DNA of 64,000 bases from Paralvinella palmiformis (taxonomy: Eukaryota; Annelida; Polychaeta; Terebellida; Alvinellidae). Position numbers and translations under genes: made by a program. Within the stretch, counting starts at the first letter, position 1, and each line of letters opens with the position of its first letter. Below are positions 1 to 11,995 of the stretch, in pieces. The stretch covers positions 365,501 to 429,500 of the forward strand of contig JAODUP010000550.1 of NCBI GenBank assembly GCA_025642065.1, read 5' to 3'. The notes beneath the pieces were generated by a model. The model was given only the letters and a program-made list of their open reading frames with translations. It had not been told where the DNA came from and made no database searches.

Positions 1-1870
1 TGCAAATGTAACTAAGCATTGATCAACAGCCAAAACCTATATTTTGGTGATTCGATGGTGACAAACTACAGGCATAGGGCAGAAAATCACTGGTACGCTA
101 TGCCAGGCTGGCTAGATAGCAACTAACTGATGAATCGTACTTAGAAGACCAATAACAGTGGTTTAATCATAAGGGGATTTGCGAGATACCGATTTTATCC
201 TTGGGATAAACGATTCAACCATATATTATATGTTTAACATATAAAATTATTACACCAGTTGCCTATTTGGAAATTGCACCATCAACCAGTTTGTTTACAA
301 CATGATAACAGGAGACAGGCGGGAAACTGAATTTTCTATATGCTCACATGAACTAAAACACATGGAACCCGAGATACACACGTAAATCCAAGAATCTCTT
401 TTTAATCTGTAAAAATCTTTTAAAATAGCACAGGGTTCATACACATTCTGACATCTCAGATTTGAGGACTTTCCAGGACCTTCCAATGTCGAATTCAAGG
501 ACCATTTCAATGAATTCAGGAACTTTTAACGCGCAAAGATGCATCCATATTTCGGAAGATGTGTAACGACTGAATTCCTGCATGCTTATAATTAGAAATA
601 TAGATCTATATGTCCAATTTCAAGGACCTCTAGAAAAATCCCAGGACTTTCCAGGTCTGAAATCCAAATTTTCAAATTCCAGGACTTTCCAGGTTTTCAA
701 GGACCTGTGCGAACCCTGTAGCACATCCGACAGCAACATGAACATAATTAATTACTTATGGTCATCGCACATTCTCTACTATCGATCTTAAACAATGCTC
801 ATTTAGATGTGAGATTTATTGAAGAAAAACTGTTTTTTTTATAGTGTGCCAATATTTTCTGATTATTATAGCTATAAAATATGAATCCATGTGTGATTTG
901 ATCATCTGGTGTTTACAACTGGCTAATAATTAAAGCAATGGTAAAGTAGATGAACCACATTAAATACGAGACATTTTCAAGGGGTCATATTTGACATGGT
1001 CTGTAAATGTAATACACATAATTCGTTGCCTTCCAAGTTCCAAACAGTGTTCTTGTTTCTTTGACGTAGCTCTCTACAATTTAACAGCTAATTATAACAT
1101 TCTCAGTGAGATTGACACTATGTTAGTACTTGTTGCCGATCTTAAGTACATATTAAATACCAGGAATGTGTGGGTAAGTGTTATGCTACTTTACAAAATA
1201 TATAAATGCTTAAATATAGCAGAACATTACCAGGATTGGTTCAAAGCTGTTACCTCATGTAAAAAGTGATTGTGTGCTTGAAAGTATGAATTCAAGCAGA
1301 AATAGCCTTGTATATTCTACATACTTTTGTATATGAACATAGATTAGATTATTGTTATTGGAAGACAGCCTATTGGCCAAATAACACCAGGCAACATATA
1401 TACATAATGTACTTTTATAAAATGAAATTCATGTTTATCCTATATTATGTATCAGTTGCCAAATAAAAAATATTGAATTGGAAGAAATAAATTGAATTTG
1501 ATTAAGTCACAACATTCTGTATATGCCTTTTTAGTGAATCCAAACAGCCAGCTATAAGTACTATCAGTTAATATATTCCTTAACAAAGCAACAATAGATA
1601 ATATATCAATAACTGAAAGAAGTGTGAATTAGCACATGCAAGAATATTTTAGTCAAAATTGCACAATTCATAAGAAGAAATATTTTATATTACACAGAAA
1701 GCTGTATTAACAAACATGATCAGATAACCCATTCGGGAAGTAATCAGTAAATGTGACACATTTCAAACAGCGCATAAATGGCGATGAATTTTGCATTAAG
1801 GAATCTGTCCATTTGATAACAGCATCATACCAGATGCAAGGCTCCAGAGAAGTACGCATACAGGTATTAC
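1..1870 (-). other. ITPR intron after exon 12b, plus MITE
   Basis: No coding exon is visible. The expected continuation of the receptor (a Glu-Ala-Phe-Ala-Ile-Val-type segment) is absent on the minus strand, so this intron runs off the left edge. The only structured content is the hAT-like MITE at 431-718. Confidence 0.7.
431..718. mobile_element. hAT-like MITE, 288 bp
   Basis: It begins CAGGGTTCATACAC and ends GTGCGAACCCTG, imperfect inverted repeats of the CAGGGTTC type common in hAT elements. The 5-bp word TAGCA flanks both ends exactly (426-430 and 719-723), suggesting a 5-bp target-site duplication. Inside, the words AGGACTTTCCAGG and TTCAAGGACC recur, as in subterminal repeats. No transposase is encoded, so it is non-autonomous. 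The superfamily call is from motif memory. Confidence 0.6.
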
Positions 1871-1970
1871 CTTATGCATGATTGGTTTGTCTTCATCCAC
1901 ATCAATAGGAATACTTGTACTGTGAACCCAGGTGCCTGTACACAGGTGTCTTAATCGCACATAGGTATCA
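1871..1970 (-). CDS. ITPR: ITPR exon 12b (alternative to 12a)
   Basis: 100 nt, same entry and exit phase as 12a; acceptor ctgttttacctgagtgtag, donor gtaata. It encodes [20 protein letters not shown] then [13 protein letters not shown]. Counting the split residue, it differs from 12a at 8 of 34 positions: Arg to Ser, Ser to Asp, Ser to Thr, Phe to Tyr, Asn to Gly, Leu to Ile, Lys to Val and Ser to His. The frame is open and both splice sites look usable, so it reads as a functional alternative exon, not a relic. Confidence 0.92.
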
Positions 1971-2857
1971 CTACACTCAGGTAAAACAGAGAGCAAAATA
2001 ATATCTAAACCATAACAAACAACAACAAAAATAAAACAGCAGGAGAAACAACAACAACAACAACAAGATTGAACATTCGTTACTGTTACTACAACTACAG
2101 TTAAAAGAAATTGAAAAAATGACAGAAAAACTCCAAAAACAAACTGGAATACTAGTTAGGTATATAAGAAGATCCAGGACACATTATTTAGTTATTTGGA
2201 GGAGCCGTATTTTGTTGATCCCCATCAAAATCATAAACTAATATCAGGATATGATGCAGTTTGAAGAATGATCCATTACTAGTAGTAGTTTGGTAAATTT
2301 TATCTGCGAGACGTAGCTATGTAATTTACTACTACCCAAAAGACTACTGAATGCAGCATTTGTTCGCTAATTCCATATATAACAAAGAAATATGGGTCTG
2401 AATCTCTCTCATCAGTTACAGGTAGACTGTAGTAAATGTCTGTAATGCAGAAATAAATGGTACAAAAAGAATGGGAGTAAAATTTTTTTTTCAAAATTAG
2501 ATATTAACACTTCTTATGGCAGAATATTTTGGTAAAATTTGTTTTGATGTGAAACAAATTAAGTGTATGATAATCATTTATCTCACGGATAGCAGAATAG
2601 GTCTGATATCTACAGCTGAATGACTTGTAGCCACGGTGGATGGGTGGAATGTAATTTAACGAAACATTGGCACAAACGTGGCCATTTGGTGTCCTCACTT
2701 GCAGGGAAGGTTCATAGAAGACAAGTTGGACATTTGGTAGGGATCCTTGTTTTAGCATTCTCTTACTCATAACATGCATTGTTTATTATCATCACAGGAT
2801 TTACAACCTTATTTATTATAATCTTAACACTAACTGGTTAATTATAACCTCTATATT

Positions 2858-2896
<39 letters not shown>

Positions 2897-3219
2897 AGTA
2901 TGAAGGAATTTAAAAAAGAAGTTATCTAAAAGATCATGTCCTATTTATTTTGTTTATGAACAAAATTTTCTCTTTATTTGATTTACCTAGAATGGAATAA
3001 AATGACTTCATTAAGACATATTCATGCTCACAAAAGCTAACAAGCTAACTCAAGATGCAAAACAAAATAAGAAAATAAAAACATCACATCTAAAACAACA
3101 CTCAAAGAAAACAGGGCAGCCAGTCTTCTATAGGCACACCCCACTTACAGCTATCATGACAAACACTAATTTAGGTCATAGCGCATGACAGTCATGTGAC
3201 AAGTCATATGACTCTCTAC
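1971..3219 (-). other. Intron between exons 12a and 12b
   Basis: A 1249-nt spacer between the two alternative exons. It holds an 18-unit CA repeat (2860-2895) and no recognisable gene. A 91-codon ORF at 2504-2779 on the minus strand has no recognisable similarity. On the transcript strand the repeat reads as GU, so a CA-binding splicing factor would not see it directly. Confidence 0.7.
2860..2895. repeat. (CA)18 microsatellite
   Basis: Pure CA dinucleotide run inside the intron between the two alternative ITPR exons. Confidence 0.97.
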
Positions 3220-3319
3220 CTTGCTCATGATTGGCTTATCCTCATCTTTATCAAGAGGTATAGATGTACTATGTACCCAAGTGTTCGTACACAGATGGCG
3301 TAAACGTACAAATGATGAT
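3220..3319 (-). CDS. ITPR: ITPR exon 12a (alternative to 12b)
   Basis: 100 nt: one base completing the split codon plus 33 codons. Acceptor acttttccag-type tract (aactttccag), donor gtagag. It encodes [20 protein letters not shown] then [13 protein letters not shown], in the second beta-trefoil of the IP3-binding core. It is the copy closer to the vertebrate sequence: it keeps the Arg junction residue, CTNTW and the Lys-acidic run. Because 100 is not a multiple of three, this exon cannot be skipped, nor joined to 12b, without a frameshift. Confidence 0.95.
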
Positions 3320-3366
3320 CTGGAAAGTTTTCAGTTGCACAGTTTCATATAAACACGTCTTGATAA

Positions 3367-3816
3367 AATAATAGTGAACATGAAACAAAATTTCATGAAC
3401 CAGAATTCAGAAGAACAGCTCTGATTTAAATTATCCTTTAATCTGCTTATTAACAAAAAATCCAAAACCATGATGGTATCTCAAAGACGGTTTGAATGAT
3501 TTAATATTCATATAGTACAGAATCTGGTGAAACATTAAGTGACATTTCCACAAAAATACTGCTTGATAGAACTAAGGAATGGATTTAGTAAATAATAGTG
3601 AACATGAAACAAAATTTCGTGAACCAGAATTCAGAAGAACAGCTCTGATTTAAATTATCCTTTAATCTGCTTATTAACAAAAAAATCCAAAACCATGATG
3701 GTATCTCAAAGATGTTTTGAATGATTTAATATTCAAATAGTACAGAATCTGGTGAAACATTAAGTGACATTTCCACAAAAATACTGCTTGATAGAACTAA
3801 GGAATGGATTTAGTAA
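3367..3816. repeat. Tandem duplication, 2 x about 225 bp
   Basis: Copy 1 (3367-3590) and copy 2 (3591-3816) are almost identical, differing by a few substitutions and an extra A in an A-run. The duplication lies in the intron between exon 11 and exon 12a and ends about 60 bp before the donor of exon 11. The high identity indicates a recent event. Confidence 0.95.
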
Positions 3817-3877
3817 AGAGAACCAGATTCTCCATTAAATAAATATATCTTGAACAAGTTGAGTAGTTACACAATAC

Positions 3878-4038
3878 CTTGGAACTAATGTGTCTCCTCG
3901 TGTTAAAGTTGTAGGATCCAGTTCAAATATTGAAGCTATGTCATGCCCATGCGGTACTGAGACAAGACAATATACAGGTGAATTGGTGTGACCACGTAGT
4001 TTCTCACGCATTATGTCAGGGGTTGGGTCATCATCAAC
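3878..4038 (-). CDS. ITPR: ITPR exon 11
   Basis: 161 nt, 53 codons plus two bases; acceptor tatttatag, donor gtattg. After a variable acidic lead ([20 protein letters not shown]) it encodes [20 protein letters not shown] then [13 protein letters not shown], the conserved strand region of the binding core. It ends with AG of a split codon. The next exon completes this as Arg (copy 12a) or Ser (copy 12b), so exon choice also changes the junction residue. Confidence 0.96.
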
Positions 4039-4920
4039 CTATAAATAAACATTACCGATATGGAATGTTTGTTAATAGACTTACGAAACTTTGGAAACAA
4101 CAAAAATGGATGTAAAAAGGAAGTAAACATGCACAGACATAATTTAAAAGAAATAGTATTGTCTATTATATGTAAAGTCTTAAGGAAAGCAGTCTATGTG
4201 TGAAGAAAAAAAAATGAATACAGAAATATGAATTTTATCCAATCTAATTGATCTAATCTTATTTTGAGCGCATTTTTATAAAATTCACAACCGTCAGCTG
4301 CTTTGGGAGAATTCGAAACATTTTATTTGATTGACCTTGACATTACTGTCATTATGCAGAAGGTGCTGTCATAACAATGTAGATACTACGGTTCTGATTC
4401 ATAATTTTCCATCCTAGCATCAGTGATGACACAAACAAGCTATATAGAATGGTCTTCAGCAACATCAGCTGCCATAACCACAACAGACCATATAACGAAA
4501 TATATGCTAGCCAAGTCGGTAAAGAAGTTATCGATAGTTGCCGATGCAGTGTGAATAGGTACTAACTCTGACACAGTGCCAAAGAACTACTCTTTGGGGA
4601 TGTGAAACAATCATTTTAAAGCCTTTTATTAAAGACAGAGAAGCAACACTGGCATCCAATTCCATGACATCGGGACCATAGCTTCCAACAGAACCATCAA
4701 TGTAACTGCGCGATCATTGATATAGATTTTACATAGACACATAGAGATATCTGAAAACCACTGACAACAGATTGTATAAGAATTTATTCTACTGAGTGAC
4801 GACCATCCTTTATAACGTATTAAATGCGTTGGTAATGTGCATACCACATCTATGTTATTTATTAACAAATTCCACCACATCAATCACTTGATTAGCTAAA
4901 CTACCAATTAGTGACCTTAC
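4039..4920 (-). other. ITPR intron between exons 10 and 11
   Basis: 882 nt. Nothing beyond ordinary AT-rich intron sequence was seen; no SI-like mini-exon was recognised. Confidence 0.6.
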
Positions 4921-5016
4921 CTCAGCTGCTAAGTACTGGCCAGTGGCGAGGTGCTTGAAGCGAAAGAGGCTGTTCCAGTGTCCAGCTCCACCTCTACAAG
5001 GATTGTGCTGTACAAC
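4921..5016 (-). CDS. ITPR: ITPR exon 10
   Basis: 96 nt, 32 codons, phase 0 to 0; acceptor gttattag, donor gtaagg. It encodes [20 protein letters not shown] then [12 protein letters not shown], part of the second beta-trefoil (MIR domain). The optional SI segment of vertebrate ITPR1 lies at about the next junction. I saw no SI-like exon in the 882-nt intron that follows. Confidence 0.96.
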
Positions 5017-6186
<1,170 letters not shown>

Positions 6187-6433
6187 CTACAGACAACAGA
6201 TAATGTGTTACCATCAGCACCGCGGTCACATCAATGTTAGCAGCCTTATCTCTCAACTGGTGTTCCTATTCAAACTACAGTATATAGTTATTATACTGAG
6301 TGGTGGCAAGCTTAATTGAACGCTGATGTTTATGAGAAACAAATAATAATAATCATCATCATCTATTGGTAATTGGAGTAGATAATGAACTAAGGAAAAT
6401 GTAAGTGATAAAAATAGATCTGTCAACACTTAC

Positions 6434-6517
6434 CCCCTTTAGTACATCATCGATGTTCTCTTTGTAATCAATAAACAAGGTCACTTTCCAACATGTACTG
6501 CAGTTGACGGAGTTCAC
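6434..6517 (-). CDS. ITPR: ITPR exon 8
   Basis: 84 nt, 28 codons, phase 0 to 0; acceptor tctatatag, donor gtaagt. It encodes VNSVNCSTCWKVTLFIDYKE then NIDDVLKG. This is the end of the suppressor domain and the linker into the IP3-binding core. The final Gly is followed directly by Gly-Asp-Val-Val of the next exon, as in vertebrate receptors. Confidence 0.95.
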
Positions 6518-6540
6518 CTATATAGAAAGAAAGTAACTAT

Positions 6541-6713
6541 TTGTTTGTGTGTGTGTGTGTGCGTGTGTGTGCGTGTGTGTGTGTGTGTGTGCGTGCATTC
6601 ACAGGTACATGTGTGTTTCAACTCAAGCAAACAAAAGGATAAACTAGTGTGAGTGAGTATCACAGACAACTAGAAACATACAGATTGTGTGTGTGTGTGT
6701 GTATATGTGTGTG
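6541..6713. repeat. TG-rich microsatellites
   Basis: Two interrupted TG runs (6541-6594 and about 6684-6713) in the short intron between ITPR exons 7 and 8. Confidence 0.9.
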
Positions 6714-6794
6714 CATCCTTACCACAAACAGATCAATTGAACCGACATATAACAGATAAGATCAGTGTCTGTATTTACAATATTATGATATTAC

Positions 6795-6893
6795 CTCCTT
6801 ACAGCCTGGGTTATCTACCAAGTCATAATTACTGGCATGTAATGGCTGGCCTGCATTTACTGGATTCAACACCACTTTGTCACCAACAACAAC
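6795..6893 (-). CDS. ITPR: ITPR exon 7
   Basis: 99 nt, 33 codons, phase 0 to 0; donor gtaata. It encodes [20 protein letters not shown] then [13 protein letters not shown], matching the IP3R suppressor domain. The acceptor is atypical: gttccataag, with no good pyrimidine tract. The frame and homology still place the border here. Confidence 0.94.
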
Positions 6894-7329
6894 CTTATGG
6901 AACATTAATATCGCATTACAATTACGCAACCATCAGACTATACAGAGACGTCCACATGGCATATTAAAGCAGTACGCGAAATGGTTACGTTACACGTTTT
7001 CAGCGAAAAGAGCTTAATATTTAGATGCGATTCAATGTTGTTTGATAATTTAAGATAATCAACGTATTACAAGGAGCAGCTTCCATTCGTATGGGTAAGT
7101 GATGAATAACAGATCTAAGTTGACACACTTCACTCAGATGGAAATAGAAATAAAGTAGGTTTTAAAATGAAAAAATAACAACAACAAGAAGACGATTTAT
7201 ACATGTTCGTATCACTTCCGCCATCGCAGGGTTACGTTTATCGACACGACCATAACCAACAGAAATCAGCATACTAAAGTATCTCCTTCTACAGATCCAG
7301 ACCATCGAGTCACCAATGATCAGACTTAC

Positions 7330-7488
7330 GTTGTCTCCCGGTGACCTGAGTTTATAAAACGGTTGTATGTAGAACCAGGAGCCTTCGTTACCGGCGGCAT
7401 CTAGCGTTACTCTCATGGCATTCTTCTCCAGTAAGGCGGGCAGACGTTTGTTGGCGGTCAAGTATTTGTGACTCTTCAAGTGCAGCAA
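7330..7488 (-). CDS. ITPR: ITPR exon 6
   Basis: 159 nt, 53 codons, phase 0 to 0; acceptor ttaattacag, donor gtaagt. It begins [20 protein letters not shown] and continues [20 protein letters not shown], then [13 protein letters not shown]. It is among the most conserved parts of the IP3R suppressor domain (MIR-type repeat, beta-trefoil 1). Confidence 0.97.
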
Positions 7489-8127
7489 CTGTAATTAATA
7501 GTAAACGACGAGACATGAGTGGGTGTTGTTTTGATAGTGTGGCACAAATACATCACCTCATCTAAGTGGCCCACTTTGATTCACAACAACAACAACAACA
7601 ATAATAATACCAAAACACCGGGACACTTCAGTGAGGAGTAAAATCATGCCATCAGTAAATACCATTCCATCAAATATGGCTACCAATAGTACTGTATTCA
7701 CAGAGAAGAAGGTGAAGAGAAAAATACACAAATAATTATTTATCTCTGTGTTTATAAGGTGTGTTCTTGGACCACATTTATACAACTATGTCTGATTATC
7801 GTGTTTGGGAAACAAATTACATACAAATTACATAAGAAACAGGTTTTTCAGCAAAGAATTATAAAACAAAAAAAAACCAAGAAACACGTTGACCTACATT
7901 CATACAGATTTTATTTCAGTATCTAATAAAAATTATTATAAGAAAATCTCAACCAGACGTTTGACAGATAGCAGTTATATTGATTAATAAATATCTACAT
8001 TTGAAATTTAGTTAAGTAATATATTTGAGTTAACTTAAAAGTACTATTATGCCAGTATGACAGATTAATGTGATATTAGATTTTTACTCGCTATGTGGAT
8101 TACAGTGTACAGTACAAAGCTTGTTTG

Positions 8128-8280
8128 GGTGTTCCAAAAGTGAATTGGTTAGAGCACTGTACATCATATTTCCAAGCAATGGGTTAGAACCTAGCTTATA
8201 TCTGTGTTTGTGAGTTACCTCATGACCATATTATGTCAGAGGTGATACTAGTGCTGTGGCTAAATAACTCAACAATAACA
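8128..8280 (+). mobile_element. SINE family 2 copy, diverged
   Basis: Starts GTGTTCCAAAAGTGAATTGG with a tRNA-like A box (TTGGTTAGAGCACTG), a B-box-like GGGTTAGAACC, and ends near GCTAAATAACTCAACAATAA. It shares this layout with copies at 22533-22690 and 27984-28130. Confidence 0.55.
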
Positions 8281-8470
8281 GCCCACGCCAAGAGAATGTG
8301 TTGTTGTGGTTATTTACTGTAACTGAATGCCATCTATAATTCAATAACCTTAATCTTTAGTTTCTTTTAATCTCAAAGAGGATGACTGAATAGTATGCTC
8401 TGAACGAATTGACAGAAATACAAACAAAAATTCAGATTTTATTTCAAGACAGAAGAAAAATGATCTACTG

Positions 8471-8837
8471 TATATACTCGCGTATAAGTCGATTTTTTGT
8501 TAGTGAAAAGGGAGTTCCCAGAAGCACCTCAATTTATACGTGGGCCATATTTTATACCAGCTGTGTGTGTCTGTGTGTGTGTGTGTGTGTGTCTCTCTCT
8601 CTCTCTGTGTGTCACTGCCGGTGAAGAAACTGATATTCACCACGCACTTGCTGATACCATGAGTTTGAATGACTGGGTCAACTTTTTCTCGAATGACAAC
8701 AATGATTCCGATTTTTAAGGATTTTAAGCCAATACTTGACCTCGATTTATATGGTGAGCATATGCTTGAGGAAAGAATTACAGGGTCAAAAATTGGCCTG
8801 GACTTATCTGCCGGGTCGACTTATACGCGAGTATATA
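8471..8837. mobile_element. MITE with perfect 22-bp TIRs, pogo-like
   Basis: The 22-bp left end at 8471-8492 (TATATACTCGCGTATAAGTC then GA) is the exact reverse complement of 8816-8837. The 367-bp body has a TG/TC microsatellite and, before the right end, a reading that ends in a Ser/Asp/Asn-rich acidic tail (SLNDWVNFFSNDNNDSDF). That resembles the C-terminus of pogo/jerky-type transposases, so this looks like a deletion derivative. Superfamily is inference. Confidence 0.8.
8561..8613. repeat. (TG)n(TC)n microsatellite inside MITE
   Basis: TG run passing into a TC run and back to TG, within the MITE at 8471-8837. Confidence 0.9.
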
Positions 8838-9889
8838 TGGTAACTGTTTTTTTTAAAATAAAAAACCCCCAGATGATGATGTTCCTTCTGTTTATTAAAG
8901 TGGATGGTCAGATGATCACATGCTATTCCATAAGATTGTTTCCCTTAAATCATTTGTTTAAGAAAACTGAATGACAGCTGTTTAATTGGACTTTCTTGCT
9001 AATTGTCTAAGTTTTAAACATCATCATCACAGATAATTGGTCCGTTGGTGCAGGTGAAGTTATGGACGATTTTATCTGATCAATCGACAACTTCTTTCAT
9101 CATCACTGCTTTTCAATACTTGTTTCAGTGAAAGTAAACTGCATTTCTTTGCAGCCACTCACATCAATTTAACATGAACAATATTGCTGCATGTCCATTG
9201 ACTAACAAAATTTATGCATTTCAGCTGCACAATTAGGGCAACAAATATTCAGAATGCGAATGCTGAATTTCTTATTATATCTACGAAGACCATGTACAAC
9301 TCAAAACGTAATTAATACACAAACATGGTTATTATAATAAAGTGTATATATTTACTGGGTTCATTAGAGCCACCAGATAGAACTATCAATATTTACTAAA
9401 TACCCTGGCATGGGAAAAAAAGGACCTGTAGACTAAACGCATGGCACGCATTTTGCGCATGCGCATGCTTTTATTTCTGGTTATGTGAGTTGTATTTTTA
9501 GTGTCATATGTCCATGATTTTCACACATGCACCGTATGTTTAGCGCTCCCCTCTAAGTGCAAGGGATACCTGCCGTATCTTTAGTACTGGGGTCTAAAAG
9601 TAGTTTTGTTGCAAGCGAGGTTTTGGTTCGCATGTGTCCTGTCAGGCTGGATCATACCTGTGTCGTTGCAGATATTTGAACAATTGATGAACAAAAACAC
9701 AATGGTAATCAGGTTACCATCTTGTGCCACTACAATAAAGCAACGTACTGTCTTAAAGAAAATTTTGTAAGGTAATTAATGCATCTGCAGAATCAATATG
9801 TATATACTGATAACTCTACAAGTGTGTTATTCATTCGTTTCATTTTATGCATATTTCTGATCTTACATATGCAAATATACACAAAGAAT

Positions 9890-10870
9890 TGTCGTGGACA
9901 TTTCAGTTATGAAAATAAGATGCACAGTATTGTGTAACTGACTGGAAATACGCTTGTACAGGTTGACTAACTTATCTTGTTTATATAATTTTATTTGTAA
10001 ATCAGCAGATACGTTGAGCTGCATCTTCAGATCTCCCGGCAGGAGCCAGTAATCTCCTAGTTTTTAATGCAACCCTCCAAAAAATATCTAACTTTATCAA
10101 GCTTGGTGTGGAATAATTTATTTTATTTTTCCCTGAGTAATGTCTGCAACTGCATGTTTTTCTGGGTCAACAGAAACTGTCCTGCTATGCATTTCAGCCA
10201 GGCTGAAATAGACAAAGTCTGCAACATGAAACTATGTGAAAGACCACCAGTGATGCTGATGTGCAGACCTCTTTTTGTATAACTTTGTGAATTTTTGCTA
10301 GATCTGTGATATAATAGTATCTGAAATGAGGTATATGTAAATATAACACAGTCTGTATTTACAAGTGTTTAACATGTATTGTTTGTATTATTTTTGGCTA
10401 GATCTGCATGACACATACTTTATTATCATATGTTTTAATCAGTGCATTAGTTGGAGATTGTATGTTTTACATGGAACATGGACATTACATGAAACATGAA
10501 CATGGCATGTATTGGTTGGTAGTAATAAAACTTGATTGTTATGGTTTAAGGGATTTTCTGAGACCCTCCGATTTACGTATAAATCTACTGTTTTGGCATT
10601 TCTGAAACTTAGCATGTATGAATCGGATAACTTTGAATACGTTACAACCACCCCCTGCACCATTATGGATATCACACAGTGGCGTTTCAGTTACAAAAAT
10701 TATATGCACAGTAAAAAATCTCTCTATTGTGTGACTGATTGGAAATATGCTTGTACAGGTTGACTTACTTGTGTCTTGTTTATATTTGTTTGTAAATCAG
10801 ATAACTTTGAATACATCGCAACCACCCCCTAACTGTGCAATTATCAATACAACACATCGGCGTACAAATT
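9890..10870. repeat. Interspersed duplicated segments
   Basis: Two blocks resemble each other. One shared run, near 9935-10010 and 10730-10800, has GACTGGAAATACGCTTGTACAG versus GATTGGAAATATGCTTGTAC, followed by TGTTTATATAA-type sequence and TTTGTAAATCAG. Another shared run, GATAACTTTGAATAC followed by CAACCACCCCC, occurs near 10626 and 10799. It looks like an old multi-unit repeat; its class is unknown. Confidence 0.65.
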
Positions 10871-10985
10871 AAAAAAAAACAGACGTGAGCGCATCCTCAC
10901 GTACGGTTAGGCCGCCACTCTAAAGATATGGCTCACGTACGTGGAGACATTTCGTTTCCAAAAGCGTTATTTTTGGCTCTGGAAA

Positions 10986-11145
10986 GGCGCCTCCGTGGTC
11001 CAACTGGTAGTGCGTTGGATAACAGATCACTACCACATGAATTCGAATTTCAGCGTGGGCGAATCTGAAGGGTGTTTCATCTCTGACTTCGCTTCATTAC
11101 CCATTTAGCCTACCATGTGCACAAAAGTGGCCATAAAACATCAAT
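10986..11145 (+). mobile_element. tRNA-derived SINE family 1
   Basis: Head GGCGCCTCCGTGGTCCAACT carries the A box; GAATTCGAATTTC is the B box. The body (GAAGGGTGTTTCATC) and 3' end (GTGGCCATAAAACATCAAT) match the other copies. A block of about 25 bp before CCCATTTAGCC is missing compared with full copies. Confidence 0.85.
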
Positions 11146-11882
11146 TTGGCCCTGGAAAAAAGCCAGAAAACCCTCATCCCTGATACCCCATTTGGTGTAG
11201 CACCCTTATCTAAAAGCTTGAAGGTGTAGATAATAGCAACAGCCTATACCTGTATCAAGTGGATTATCTAGTAGAGAACCACTAACTTCTCAGATGATAA
11301 ATCTACTTCTAAGCTTCTGTACAGAAGTCAGTGGAGAGAAACTAATTATCTCCACATGTCAATTACTGCTCACTGGCTGCTACTGATGGCATACGAGACA
11401 CCGAACTGATGGCCACAATACACGACAGAGACACGGCTGAAGAGCAAACCATTATTATTAACGGTGCATTCGCTGGAATGAAGTGCGAGAAGGCAGCGTC
11501 TGGCCGCAGTGCAAGTACTGCCCATCACCCGGTAAGGCACGATTTGTCCGTTATCCTAATTATTTCACCTATTCCACAAGCAAAGGATGTATATATGTGG
11601 AGGTGAGCTACGTTTTGTTGCTAACTATAAACCACAACTGTAGCAACAGTAGCGTGACTGTCAAAACCACAACATACTGTTACTTATTGGAATGTGACTG
11701 CTCGCTATAACAATATATCCAGAGGGTTCAGGTTGAGTTGTTTAGCCTCGACATATGGGTACACTTTGGACTTCCTAGGGACACAGATCCCACAAATGGA
11801 AACATGAGCCAGCAGCGGGCTCCGGTCAATGCTAACACAGCACTGTGCTGTACTACGCGAATGTATATTTCTTTTAAGCATG

Positions 11883-11995
11883 GGTGAACATGACCACCGA
11901 ATTTTATGACACAAGCATCGATGAACGTGACCACCGGACTTTATGACACAAAACTTGGTGAAGTCGTGACCACCGAACTATGATACATTATATAA
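11883..11995. repeat. 37-bp minisatellite, 3 units
   Basis: Three head-to-tail units of about 37 bp built on GTGAACATGACCACCGAATT followed by TTATGACACAA; units start near 11883, 11920 and 11957, the last one diverged. Confidence 0.85.

Noticed and set aside
2504..2779. 91-codon minus-strand ORF between exons 12a and 12b
   Set aside because: No similarity to IP3R or to anything I recognise; considered as a third alternative exon but it lacks the conserved VRLRHLC core.
3930..4115. Plus-strand ORF of 61 codons
   Set aside because: Antisense of ITPR exon 11.
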